Source: Sphingomonas cavernae (lineage in GTDB: Bacteria; Pseudomonadota; Alphaproteobacteria; Sphingomonadales; Sphingomonadaceae). Taken from it: DNA of 64,000 nt. The notes beneath the pieces are model-generated. The model ran no database searches. It was not told the DNA's origin and saw only the letters and a list, made by a program, of their open reading frames with translations. Numbering within the stretch: the stretch's first letter is position 1; every line of letters begins with the position of its first letter. The DNA is taken from NCBI RefSeq assembly GCF_003590775.1, contig NZ_QYUM01000004.1, positions 620,001 to 684,000 of the forward strand, written 5' to 3'. Of this stretch, positions 51,211 to 59,604 are shown in pieces. Both the position numbers and the translations under genes were made by a program.

Positions 51211-54027
51211 TCATTCAGGAAGCAGTTCGACCTGCACGGCCTTGCTGCCGAGCGTCACCGCATAGCCGCCACGTTCCGGGCTTGCGCCTGCCCCGGGCCG
51301 ATAGCGCTTCATCCCCTTCGCCGTGGTCTCCACATTGAGCCAGGCGCGTGGCGTATGCGCGTCGGCGGGTGCCAGCGTGAGGCGGACGCGCTTCGTCTTC
51401 GGGTCATAGTCGACGCGCTCGAACCGTCCGGCGTCGAGCGTCAGCCAGAGGCCCGCGGGCGCGACGAATATGCGTGAGCGGAAGCTGTCCTTCGGAACGA
51501 TGCTGACTTGGCTGCCCTTGGACGTCACCTCACCGCCAAAGCCGATCCAACCGAAGGTCGGATGATCGACCAGATAGGACGCTGTCTCCCAGACATGGCC
51601 GAAAAAGCCCATGCCGTAATCACCGTTATAGGCATCGAAGCGCATCATATCGGGGAAGGAATGAAAGGCGGCGGAGCCGAAGCCGTCCTGATCGATATTG
51701 GTCGTGGTCCCCATCAACCCGCCATAGGCGACGCGCAGCAGATGGATGTCCTTGGGATCGCGGCGATAGCTGTCGAACAGCGGGATCGCGTTGTTGGCCG
51801 ATCCATAATGATGGAGCTGGCGCTCGATCCGCTTCACCTTGCCCGCATATTGGAAATCCCAATAGCGGCGCGCGCTGCCATTATAGCCCCAGTGCGGAAT
51901 CGTCGGATCATAGCCCAGGATAACCTCGCGCGTCAGATCGGCTTTCTCATGATCGCCGAAATAGCGCATCCAGGCATAAACTTCCTCCTGCCCTGTCGAA
52001 TCCCAGGGCATTTCGCTGCCGAAGGGATAGGCCTCGCCCCGCCACCGCTCGGCCCGACCCTGCATCATTGCTTCGAGCGAGCGCGCCTCGGCATCGAGTC
52101 CCTCGCGCTTCAGATCGTCGAGGATGTCGACGAAGACGTCGCCCTCCATCTGGCCATATTGCGCATAGTGCGGCGCGAGCCGGACCATCGCCATCGAGGT
52201 TTCATAGGCGCGGTTCAGATACCAGCGCCAGTCGTGCGCCTTCACCAGCCCCTCATGATAGCGCGCGAGCCGGTAGAGCACCCATTGCGCGGCGGCGACA
52301 TGGACATAGTTGAACGAGCGGCCGACCGAATCCGAACCCTTCTTGGCCCATGCCGACCAGGCCTTCCAGTCGATCGCGGGATCATAGGCGAAGTCGGGCT
52401 TTGCCTTCGGGTCATAGAAGAAAAGGCTCTTGCGGACGCCGAACTTGTCCTTGCCCTCATTCACCTGAAGCCGCCCGTCGAGCGTTTCGGTGACGAAGCG
52501 CTCGAACTTCGCGACCTCGCCCGCGTCGGGCTGGCCGAGCTGCTTCATGATGCCGGCAAGCCAGGCGCCCGCCCCGCCCTCGTCGCTCAGCCCCGCCATC
52601 CAGACGCGGTCTTCCTGCAGCACGATTTTATTGGTGTCGCGGTCATAGCTCATCAGCGAGGGTGAGCGGCCAAAGGGGTCGGCGGGGTTGTCGTACCAGT
52701 GCTTGTCGAACAGGAAGCGGCCGAGATCGGCGACCGCCGCGCCGCTGGGCTTGGTCACGAAATAATGGACCGCCTGAACGCTGCCATCGGCATAGGTGAC
52801 GTCGATGCGCGCACGGCCCCAGGCATTGCCCTTTAGCCGATATCGCGCCCAGCCCTTGGCCGAACCCGCGCGCGTTACGTCGATCGCGCCCGCAGGACTG
52901 ACGGTGATACCCTTCACCGCAGACGCCGATTTCAGGAAGAGGTCACCTGCAAGGTCGGTCGGCAGAACATAACCGGGGACGCCCACCGCGACCGGGCGCC
53001 CTTCGGCAGCGAGCGTTTCCTCGATCTTGCGGATTGCGGGCGCCGTCGCGAAGCGCACGCCGATCTCGCGGCTTTCACCCGGTGCGAGGGTGAAGCTGGT
53101 GGACGCATTCCACTGCTCGGCGCCCTTCCAGTCGGTCTCGGCAAAGCCCTTGCTCGCGACCATCCACTGGTGAAAGCCTTCGAAGGTGATGCCGCGCTTG
53201 GTGGGATCGTTGAACGGCTTGGGGTTGCCGTCCGCATTCTTCTGGTCGAGGATCGGCTTCCAGGCTTCGAGCGGCGTGCGGCCCTCGGGGAGCACGAGCA
53301 GCGCCGGCCCCTTGCCGTTGAGGCGCGTCACCTGAACATAGCCGGCATCGCGGCCGATATAGGGATCGGCGAAGCTCGCCTTGACGTGCGCTTCCTCGAG
53401 CGAGCGATCGGTAATGATGTTGTTGAACACCATCGGAATGCCGAGACCGCCTATCTCGATCGCCCGATCGCCGGGATTGATCAGGCGAAAGCGCAGGGCG
53501 AGCTTGCCCTTCTCCGTGATCCAGCGCCGCTCGACACGAAGTCCGGGTTGCGCGCCGAGATCGTCGCTCAGATCGGCGGCCGCAAGAATGTTGCCGCCCG
53601 CGGGAAGCGCGCGGACCGGGGTGCGCCGCGCTGCCGTCGAATAGTCGCGCCATGCCGCTTCCCCGGCGAGGCGGACGCGCAGGTCGATGTCGCCGACATT
53701 GTAATAGCCGTCGCCAAGCCGCTGCGCCGCGCGGTCGGACGGCGCGAAGTCGACGCCATCGCCTCCCTTGGGCGCCAGTGAGATCAGCGTTTGCGACACC
53801 GGATCGAGCGAGAGCGTGAATTCCGCGGTTTCGAAACGCATAGGCGACGCGGATTGAGAATCAGTCTGGCCAGCGGGCGCCGCATTGCCCTGCACAAGTG
53901 GTGCGGCCGCCAGCAGTCCAAGAGGCGCCATCATCACCGCAAGCCGGTATTGACCACGATAATTTCGTCTTTCCATGCCGCGCTGTTCCCCTGCTTCGAC
54001 GGACCGAAAAGCCGGAAATTCCGACAT
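51211..54027 (-). CDS. Large secreted DUF5695-type protein, candidate glycosidase
   Basis: About 938 residues with a signal segment (LAVMMAPLGLLAAAPLVQG). An N-terminal beta-sandwich region (FTLSLDPVSQTLISLAPKGG onward) is followed by an all-helical central domain with repeated aromatic and acidic residues (LFDKHWYDNPADPFG, AAQWVLYRLARYHEG, PFGSEMPWDSTGQEEVYAW) and a beta-rich end. This beta-sandwich plus (alpha/alpha)6-like layout is that of many glycoside hydrolases, and I place it in DUF5695, which has no agreed activity. The ATG at 54027 has GGAG eight bases upstream. A second candidate is at 53976. It is convergent with GH127 and has its own GTATAC palindrome upstream. Confidence 0.72.
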   Translation of the reverse strand: MSEFPAFRSVEAGEQRGMERRNYRGQYRLAVMMAPLGLLAAAPLVQGNAAPAGQTDSQSASPMRFETAEFTLSLDPVSQTLISLAPKGGDGVDFAPSDRAAQRLGDGYYNVGDIDLRVRLAGEAAWRDYSTAARRTPVRALPAGGNILAAADLSDDLGAQPGLRVERRWITEKGKLALRFRLINPGDRAIEIGGLGIPMVFNNIITDRSLEEAHVKASFADPYIGRDAGYVQVTRLNGKGPALLVLPEGRTPLEAWKPILDQKNADGNPKPFNDPTKRGITFEGFHQWMVASKGFAETDWKGAEQWNASTSFTLAPGESREIGVRFATAPAIRKIEETLAAEGRPVAVGVPGYVLPTDLAGDLFLKSASAVKGITVSPAGAIDVTRAGSAKGWARYRLKGNAWGRARIDVTYADGSVQAVHYFVTKPSGAAVADLGRFLFDKHWYDNPADPFGRSPSLMSYDRDTNKIVLQEDRVWMAGLSDEGGAGAWLAGIMKQLGQPDAGEVAKFERFVTETLDGRLQVNEGKDKFGVRKSLFFYDPKAKPDFAYDPAIDWKAWSAWAKKGSDSVGRSFNYVHVAAAQWVLYRLARYHEGLVKAHDWRWYLNRAYETSMAMVRLAPHYAQYGQMEGDVFVDILDDLKREGLDAEARSLEAMMQGRAERWRGEAYPFGSEMPWDSTGQEEVYAWMRYFGDHEKADLTREVILGYDPTIPHWGYNGSARRYWDFQYAGKVKRIERQLHHYGSANNAIPLFDSYRRDPKDIHLLRVAYGGLMGTTTNIDQDGFGSAAFHSFPDMMRFDAYNGDYGMGFFGHVWETASYLVDHPTFGWIGFGGEVTSKGSQVSIVPKDSFRSRIFVAPAGLWLTLDAGRFERVDYDPKTKRVRLTLAPADAHTPRAWLNVETTAKGMKRYRPGAGASPERGGYAVTLGSKAVQVELLPE

Positions 54028-54334
54028 CTCGATTACTCCGACAAAAGTATACTTTCTACCATATGTCAACGGCCGCGTTCGAACCGGACAGGATCTGTCG
54101 CGAAGTTCGACACGAGCGGGAACAAGAGGCCGCGCTTGTGAGGATTGTTGGCTCGTCGTCGTTGATGCGCGGCGCCGGGAACCAGCGGCGCTGCGTGACA
54201 TTCTGCGTTGCCGCGCTGCAGACAATGCGTTCGGCTAGGCGTAGCGTCGATGGACGCTCATCCGCGCAATGTATTCCTGACGTTCGTCAGATCGCAGCCC
54301 GGATGGATGGCCCGGGCGACACGGCGGCGATCGG
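54028..54334. other. Promoter region and intergenic DNA
   Basis: It contains a TTGACA (minus strand, 54064-54069) and the AAAGTATACTTT palindrome near 54044. The remainder shows no gene. Confidence 0.4.
54044..54055. promoter_or_regulatory. Palindrome AAAGTATACTTT upstream of the DUF5695-type gene
   Basis: A perfect 12-bp palindrome with the same GTATAC core as the operators at 43043 and 48357, placed 17 bases upstream of the start codon. Flanks differ from the 17-bp sites, so shared control is uncertain. Confidence 0.4.
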
Positions 54335-54784
54335 TCACCAGGGCCGTTTGCTCGGCTGCACGACAGGCCCGGCTGCGCCGTAGGGACGCCATGGCTCGCA
54401 GACCCTTGCTTCTCCCGCCTTGAAAAAGAACTGGCTGCAAACCAGCCAGCCCTTGAGCGGCCTGAGCGGCAGGAGGCAGGTGATCACCAGGAAGGGGAGT
54501 GATGTCAGCAAATGCAGCCAGAATGGCGGCTGGGCCATGATCTCGAGCATCAACGCGAATACGACCGCAGGAACGCAGCCAAAGCAGATTACGAAGAAGG
54601 CAGGTCCATCGGCGGGATCCGCAAAACCGTAGCTCAGGCCGCAGTGATCGCAATTGTCGGCAAGACGCAGGAGCCCCGCGAACAGCTTTCCCTTGCCGCA
54701 TCGGGGACAGCGCCCGTGTACGCCCGTGCGGACGGGATCCAGCTTGGGCCAGACAGAGTCATCGTCGGGAATGGTGCTTTGCAT
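54335..54784 (-). CDS. DUF983 family membrane protein
   Basis: A 149-residue protein with an N-terminal zinc-ribbon-like pair of CxxC motifs (GRCPRCGKGKLF and DNCDHCGLSYGF) and two membrane segments (FFVICFGCVPAVVFALML and LLTSLPFLVITCLLPL). This is the DUF983 pattern. The function is unknown, and in alphaproteobacteria members often sit near cytochrome oxidase assembly genes, which are absent here. It is divergent from the MocR gene. Confidence 0.85.
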   Translation of the reverse strand: MQSTIPDDDSVWPKLDPVRTGVHGRCPRCGKGKLFAGLLRLADNCDHCGLSYGFADPADGPAFFVICFGCVPAVVFALMLEIMAQPPFWLHLLTSLPFLVITCLLPLRPLKGWLVCSQFFFKAGEARVCEPWRPYGAAGPVVQPSKRPW

Positions 54785-54830
54785 GTCCTTCGCGCCTCTT
54801 TGCGATAGCGCTCGTCATATAGTCATTTTG

Positions 54831-54853
54831 TATGTATGTTTGTACCATACATA
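54831..54853. promoter_or_regulatory. MocR operator: TATGTATG-N7-CATACATA
   Basis: A perfect inverted repeat with 8-base arms ends one base before the MocR start codon and lies between the divergent MocR and DUF983 genes. GntR-type HTH proteins bind such sites, so autoregulation is very likely. Confidence 0.7.
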
Positions 54854-54854
54854 A

Positions 54855-56243
54855 ATGGCTTCCAGATCCATGCAAACTTGGTTACCCACGCTCGACGGCA
54901 CACGCGGCCCGAAATATCTCGCCATTGCCGATGCCATCGATCAGGCGGTCAGAACCGGCGTGCTGCGAGCGGGCGAGCGTCTCCCACCCCAGCGCGAGCT
55001 GGCCAAGGCGCTGGGCGTGGATCTTACGACCGTCACAAGAGCTTATGCACTTGTCCGCGAAGCAGGCGTGATCGAGGCATCCGGCCGTCTGGGCAGTTAT
55101 GTGCGCAACAGCGCGGCCAATCTGATTGCCGAATCTGTGTCTGACAGCGGCATGATCATGCCGCCCCAGCCACCTTTCGCGCTTCTACCGGAGGCGATGC
55201 GGACAGGATTGACGAGACTGCTGCGCGCAGGCGGTCAATCGCCGCTGCTCCAATATCAGCCAGCAGGCGGCAACATTCATGATCGCAAGGCCGCTGCCGC
55301 CGCTCTGACCGCGCGGGGCATTGCTTCAAGCGAGGATGAAGTCGTGATTGCTGCCGGCGGGCAAAACGCACTGCACGCCATTCTGAGCACGGCGTCCAAA
55401 TCGGGCGATATCATTTGTGCGGGAAGTTGCACCTATCCGGGATTGCTCGCGCTTGCGAACTCCCTTGGCCTTCGTCTCGTCCCGCTGCCGTGCGATCATG
55501 AAGGCGTCGATCCACAGGCGCTGGCCAATGCGGCGCGCGCGGGGGCACGAGCGCTGTACGTGGTTCCCACGAACGACAACCCGACCACCGCCACAATGGG
55601 CAAGGGTCGACGCAGGGCTATCGCTGCAGCGGCGCAAGAACACGGACTGATGATCATCGAAGACGATGCATATGGTCAGCTTCCTTCCAGGCCATTTCCC
55701 GCGCTGGCATCGTTCGCGCCCGAGCGCACCTGGCACATCGCCAGCATGTCGAAAATCATTTCTCCGGTCCTGCGGATCGCTCATGTTCGGGCGCCGTCCG
55801 GCCAGGATGCATGGAATCTGGCGGCTTTTATTCACGAAACCGCAGTCATGGGGCCGCCGCTCAACGCCGCGCTCGTCACTTCATGGTTGAAGGATGGAAC
55901 GTTCGGCGATCTGGTGGGCGCCGTCCGGCAAGAGGGCATCGCGCGCCAGCGCATCGTCGCGCGCGTGCTGGACGGCATGGACTATGCGACGCACGCGGAG
56001 GGTTACCACATCTGGCTGAAGCTGGCTGACGGCCTTTCCGCAGCCGAGCTTGCATCGATGGTTCGCCTGGCAGGCCTGTCCATCGTTCCCGGGGAAGCAT
56101 TTGCCGTCGACAGGGCGGCCGCTCCTTCGGCGGTGAGAATTTCCATTGGCGGCGCGCTCGACCATGAGCGCCTGAGAATAGCGTTGGAACGACTACGAAT
56201 CTTGCTCCCAGCGCAAGCCACTCGTCGATCACTTCTGGTATGA
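54855..56243 (+). CDS. MocR-type regulator (GntR HTH fused to PLP aminotransferase domain)
   Basis: A 462-residue fusion. Residues 20-90 are a GntR winged helix (ERLPPQRELAKALGVDLTTV, TRAYALVREAGVIEASGRLG). The rest is a fold-type I aminotransferase-like domain with NDNPTTATMG, the Asp-containing IIEDDAYGQLP, and the PLP lysine in SMSKIISPVLRIAH. MocR proteins usually use PLP as a sensor and control B6, GABA or amino-acid genes. The adjacent target could be its own gene or the divergent DUF983. The start codon touches its own operator, so the transcript may have a very short leader. Confidence 0.9.
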   Translation: MASRSMQTWLPTLDGTRGPKYLAIADAIDQAVRTGVLRAGERLPPQRELAKALGVDLTTVTRAYALVREAGVIEASGRLGSYVRNSAANLIAESVSDSGMIMPPQPPFALLPEAMRTGLTRLLRAGGQSPLLQYQPAGGNIHDRKAAAAALTARGIASSEDEVVIAAGGQNALHAILSTASKSGDIICAGSCTYPGLLALANSLGLRLVPLPCDHEGVDPQALANAARAGARALYVVPTNDNPTTATMGKGRRRAIAAAAQEHGLMIIEDDAYGQLPSRPFPALASFAPERTWHIASMSKIISPVLRIAHVRAPSGQDAWNLAAFIHETAVMGPPLNAALVTSWLKDGTFGDLVGAVRQEGIARQRIVARVLDGMDYATHAEGYHIWLKLADGLSAAELASMVRLAGLSIVPGEAFAVDRAAAPSAVRISIGGALDHERLRIALERLRILLPAQATRRSLLV

Positions 56244-56362
56244 GGCCAACGGAAACCTTGATCTGAGTTGAGCGACCACACAGCTATTTGCGAGTCGTTC
56301 GCGCGGAACATCCGGCTCTCCGCTTCGCTTCTGAACATTGAAGCCAAGATCAGGAGGACATG

Positions 56363-56875
56363 ATGCCCACCGGAGAGTTCACCGACGCCATCGCACTTTT
56401 GAAGGCGGATCACCGCAAGGTGGAGGGCTTGTTCGAACAGTTCGAAAAGGCAAGCGGCGCGGACCGAAAGCAAGCGCTTGTGCGGCAGATATGCACCGAA
56501 CTGAAGATCCACACCATGATCGAGGAAGAGATTCTCTACCCGGTTTTCCGCGGCAAGATTTCCGACGACACGCTGGACGAAGCCTATGTCGAGCACGACG
56601 GCGCCAAGGTTCTGATCAACGACCTCGAGGCATCCGCCCCGACGGATGATTTTTATGACGCGAAGGTGTCGGTGCTGTCGGAAGAGATCAAACATCACGT
56701 TCACGAAGAGGAGATGCCATCGGACGGAATGTTCGCCCAATGCCGCAGAACCGGAGTCGACCTCGTGGCGTTGCGTGACCAGATGATGGCGCGAAAGCAG
56801 CAACTTCAGGCCCAGGCCGAAAATGGCGGCCTTCCTGCTGCGCAGCCGATCGCAATGAAGCTGGTTCCGGCATAG
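56363..56875 (+). CDS. Hemerythrin HHE-domain protein
   Basis: A 170-residue four-helix bundle with the carboxylate-bridged di-iron ligands in order: LLKADHRKVEGLF, KIHTMIEEEILYPVF, VEHDGAKVLI and IKHHVHEEEMPSDG. Such proteins bind oxygen or NO or act in iron and stress responses. Of two adjacent ATGs the second (56363) is better spaced from AGGAGG. A partial EcfG-type promoter (GGAAC at 56305, then GCTT 17 bases on) lies upstream, consistent with stress control but not a full match. The C-terminal 40 residues are Gln/Ala-rich and disordered. Confidence 0.88.
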   Translation: MPTGEFTDAIALLKADHRKVEGLFEQFEKASGADRKQALVRQICTELKIHTMIEEEILYPVFRGKISDDTLDEAYVEHDGAKVLINDLEASAPTDDFYDAKVSVLSEEIKHHVHEEEMPSDGMFAQCRRTGVDLVALRDQMMARKQQLQAQAENGGLPAAQPIAMKLVPA

Positions 56876-56948
56876 ATGACGGGCGAGCCAATACCGCAAC
56901 CATTGGCCTTCTGGATTGTTGCTTTACCAGAACAACCAGAGCCTGGTC

Positions 56949-57752
56949 ATGAACGACGGACAAGGCGAAGACACGCCATGGTGGGTGCTCAGGCGCGGTG
57001 ACGGTCCGGTCGTCGCGACGGCCATCCATGACGGTCACGGCCTGCGCAACGAGACGCGGTACGCGATGCTATTGCCGGAAGCCGATCGGCTGCGGGAAGA
57101 GGATCCCTTTACCGGTCGGTCGATATCGGACGTGCCCGTCCACGTCATTGCCGGTCGCTCGCGCTTCGAAGTCGATCTCAACCGCGCGAGGCATGAGGCT
57201 GTCTATCGCACGACCGAACAGTCCTGGGGGCTGAAGATCTGGGCTGAGGAACCCGACGAGGCACTGGTGCGGCGCTCGCTTGCGATCCACGACCGCTTCT
57301 ATGCCATGATGCGGCAACTGCTCGGCGAACTCGAAGCCGATTTCGGGCGGTTCGTGCTTCTCGACGTCCACAGCTATAATCATCGTCGCACCGGGCCTGA
57401 CGGCGATCCCGCGCCGCAGGCGGAGACGCCCGAAATCAATATCGGGACATTCTCGATGCCGCGTGCGCGATGGGCATGGCTGCTCGATCCGCTCATTGAC
57501 GCGATGCGCGCTTTTGATTTCGGCGGGCGCACTTTAGACGTGCGCGAGAACATCGCATTTCAGGGCAAGGGCGAGCTTGCCCGCTTCGTGCATGGCAATT
57601 TTCCGGAGTCGGGCTGCGCCATCGCGCTCGAGTTCAAGAAATTTTACATGGACGAGTGGACGGGCAAGCCCGATCCCCAGGCGCTCGGCCATATGCGTGC
57701 GTTCATCAACCACGTCGCCGCGACCTGCAGGGAACTTCTTGATGGCCGCTAG
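56949..57752 (+). CDS. N-formylglutamate amidohydrolase-like zinc hydrolase
   Basis: About 267 residues of the N-formylglutamate deformylase family. The metal and catalytic region includes ATAIHDGHGLRNETR, VDLNRARHEAVY, FVLLDVHSYNHRR and GCAIALEFKKFYMDEWTG. There is no histidine-degradation operon nearby. Instead, the gene is followed, with a 11-base overlap, by a DUF1704 peptidase-like gene and an ATP-grasp gene. That conserved trio suggests hydrolysis of a different N-acyl or peptide substrate. The start could be the TTG at 56916. No strong ribosome site marks either. Confidence 0.8.
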   Translation: MNDGQGEDTPWWVLRRGDGPVVATAIHDGHGLRNETRYAMLLPEADRLREEDPFTGRSISDVPVHVIAGRSRFEVDLNRARHEAVYRTTEQSWGLKIWAEEPDEALVRRSLAIHDRFYAMMRQLLGELEADFGRFVLLDVHSYNHRRTGPDGDPAPQAETPEINIGTFSMPRARWAWLLDPLIDAMRAFDFGGRTLDVRENIAFQGKGELARFVHGNFPESGCAIALEFKKFYMDEWTGKPDPQALGHMRAFINHVAATCRELLDGR

Positions 57753-59604
57753 TGCGTTGCCCCTGCGCATGACGAGCGATATCAGCAAGAATACTGATGC
57801 TGACGCATTTCGCGTGCCCCTTGCGAACGGTGGCACGGCGCACATTGATCGGCCCCTGCCCTTTCTCATGCTCTGCCGTGTGAATGGTCGCGATCCGAAC
57901 AGCCTTGCAGGACTCGTGGCGAGCCTCAGTCCGGCCTATGTGTTGTGGAGCGGCGAAAGCGATGCCGAAGCGCTTGCCATCATTGCCGCAATTAGCGCGA
58001 GGCAGCGCAAGCGAGACGCCCCGCTGCTGCTTGTGTCGCTTTACGACCTGCCGCGCGATCCCGTGCTTGATGAAGCAGCACCGAGGCTCGAACGCTTCAC
58101 CTGTCGGCTGAGCGCGTCGGAAGATCCGGCGGCGCAGGCGGCCTCGGAATGCCTGACGGAAGCGCTCACGGCAATTACGGCGGATCTTCGCACATGTGCG
58201 GTCGAGCATGTGTCAAAAGCGTGGTTCGAGCCGGGCGTCGAACCGATGGTGGACAATGCTTCCCACATCTCTCACCTCTCGCTTGGACTTCCCCAAAACT
58301 ATCGCGTGCCCGGCAAGACCGCAGTCTACCCGCAGCTCCTCCATGACTTGTCGGTCAGCGTGTTCGACGCGCTATTGCAGGCATTCCGGATATTCATCGC
58401 GCGCTCGGGCAAGGATGCGCCCAAATCCCATCGTTCGCTTGGCCGAAGCACATTCGTCACCGCGGCGCGTTCGATCGATCGCAAATTGCTGCGCGTTGCC
58501 ACCTCCTACGATTTTCTTCTCGGCATCTCGCCCGTGAACACTGTCGAGGCCTTCGAGCAATTCAAGGCTTCCCGCTTCGAAGCCAGTCCGGTCTTCCGCT
58601 ATCGACCCCTTCCCGTCGACCCGGACCTTGCCAAGCGCGCGCTCTATGCGATCGACCTGAGGCGCGCCGAGGATCCCGTGCTCGAAACCTTGTTCGCCGA
58701 GAAACGGCACGAACTCGATCAACAGCTTACCATGCTCCACCACCGGAACACGCCGACCTTTCGCTATGCTTCGCTGATGCTTTACGGGCCAGTCGAACCC
58801 GAATTGCTCGCGGCGGCGCAGGAAATCCTCGACCGCCCCGTCACGGATCGGGACGAGAAGCCCGAAATGGTGGACGCGGCGACGATCCGCGAAACTGCCA
58901 GGTCGCTCATACGCCGCTACCGAGAGTCCGACCCTCGCTTCATCGCGCGGACGAGCATACGCGACGATCTGGCGCCCGGCCTCATGGTCACCGGCCGAAA
59001 TCTGCTGATCTCGAGCGCCACGAGAATGCGCCGGGCGAGACTGGATGCGCTCCTGCAGCACGAAGTGAGCGTGCATTTGCTGACCTGCGTCAACGGCGAC
59101 GCACAGGGACTGAAGATCTTCCGAACGGGCCTCGCCGGCTACGAAGGCATCCAGGAGGGATTGGGAGTGTTCGCCGAAGCGGTATCCAACGGCCTGACGC
59201 GCGCCCGGCTCAGATTGCTCGCGGCCCGGGTTGTCGTGGTGCATGCGATGCTGGGAGGGGCAGGCTTCGTTGATTGCTTCCGATTACTGGCCGAAGAAAA
59301 CGGTATCAAACAGGCGCCTGCGTTCAACATTGTGGCACGTGTCTTTCGCTCCGGCGGGCTCACCAAGGACGCGATCTATCTGCGCGGATTCAAGGAGGTA
59401 CTGGGTCTGCTCGCCTCGGGGCAGAATCTGGCGCCCTTCTGGGTCGGCAAGATCGCCGCGCGCCACATTCCCGTCGTTGAGGAACTGGCGTTGCGCGGTG
59501 TCCTGAAAAGTCCGCGCACAATTCCTGAATTCCTTTCGCGCGACGGCGCGACGGAACGCATCGACCAATTGCGAAATCTTTCCTCGGTTGCCCACCTGAT
59601 ATGA
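57742..59604 (+). CDS. DUF1704 (QEGLA-motif, MATCAP-like) metallopeptidase
   Basis: A 620-residue protein annotated in other genomes as flavohemoglobin expression-modulating QEGLA protein. The atypical zinc motif HEVSVH is at 440-445, with the QEGLG motif at 471-475 supplying the third ligand Glu. This HExxxH arrangement is shared with MATCAP, the animal tubulin tyrosine carboxypeptidase of the same domain family, so a C-terminal peptidase activity is plausible. The first 280 residues form a separate alpha/beta-looking domain. It overlaps the upstream amidohydrolase (11 bases) and the downstream ATP-grasp gene (ATGA), which means one translationally coupled unit. Confidence 0.83.
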   Translation: MAASALPLRMTSDISKNTDADAFRVPLANGGTAHIDRPLPFLMLCRVNGRDPNSLAGLVASLSPAYVLWSGESDAEALAIIAAISARQRKRDAPLLLVSLYDLPRDPVLDEAAPRLERFTCRLSASEDPAAQAASECLTEALTAITADLRTCAVEHVSKAWFEPGVEPMVDNASHISHLSLGLPQNYRVPGKTAVYPQLLHDLSVSVFDALLQAFRIFIARSGKDAPKSHRSLGRSTFVTAARSIDRKLLRVATSYDFLLGISPVNTVEAFEQFKASRFEASPVFRYRPLPVDPDLAKRALYAIDLRRAEDPVLETLFAEKRHELDQQLTMLHHRNTPTFRYASLMLYGPVEPELLAAAQEILDRPVTDRDEKPEMVDAATIRETARSLIRRYRESDPRFIARTSIRDDLAPGLMVTGRNLLISSATRMRRARLDALLQHEVSVHLLTCVNGDAQGLKIFRTGLAGYEGIQEGLGVFAEAVSNGLTRARLRLLAARVVVVHAMLGGAGFVDCFRLLAEENGIKQAPAFNIVARVFRSGGLTKDAIYLRGFKEVLGLLASGQNLAPFWVGKIAARHIPVVEELALRGVLKSPRTIPEFLSRDGATERIDQLRNLSSVAHLI

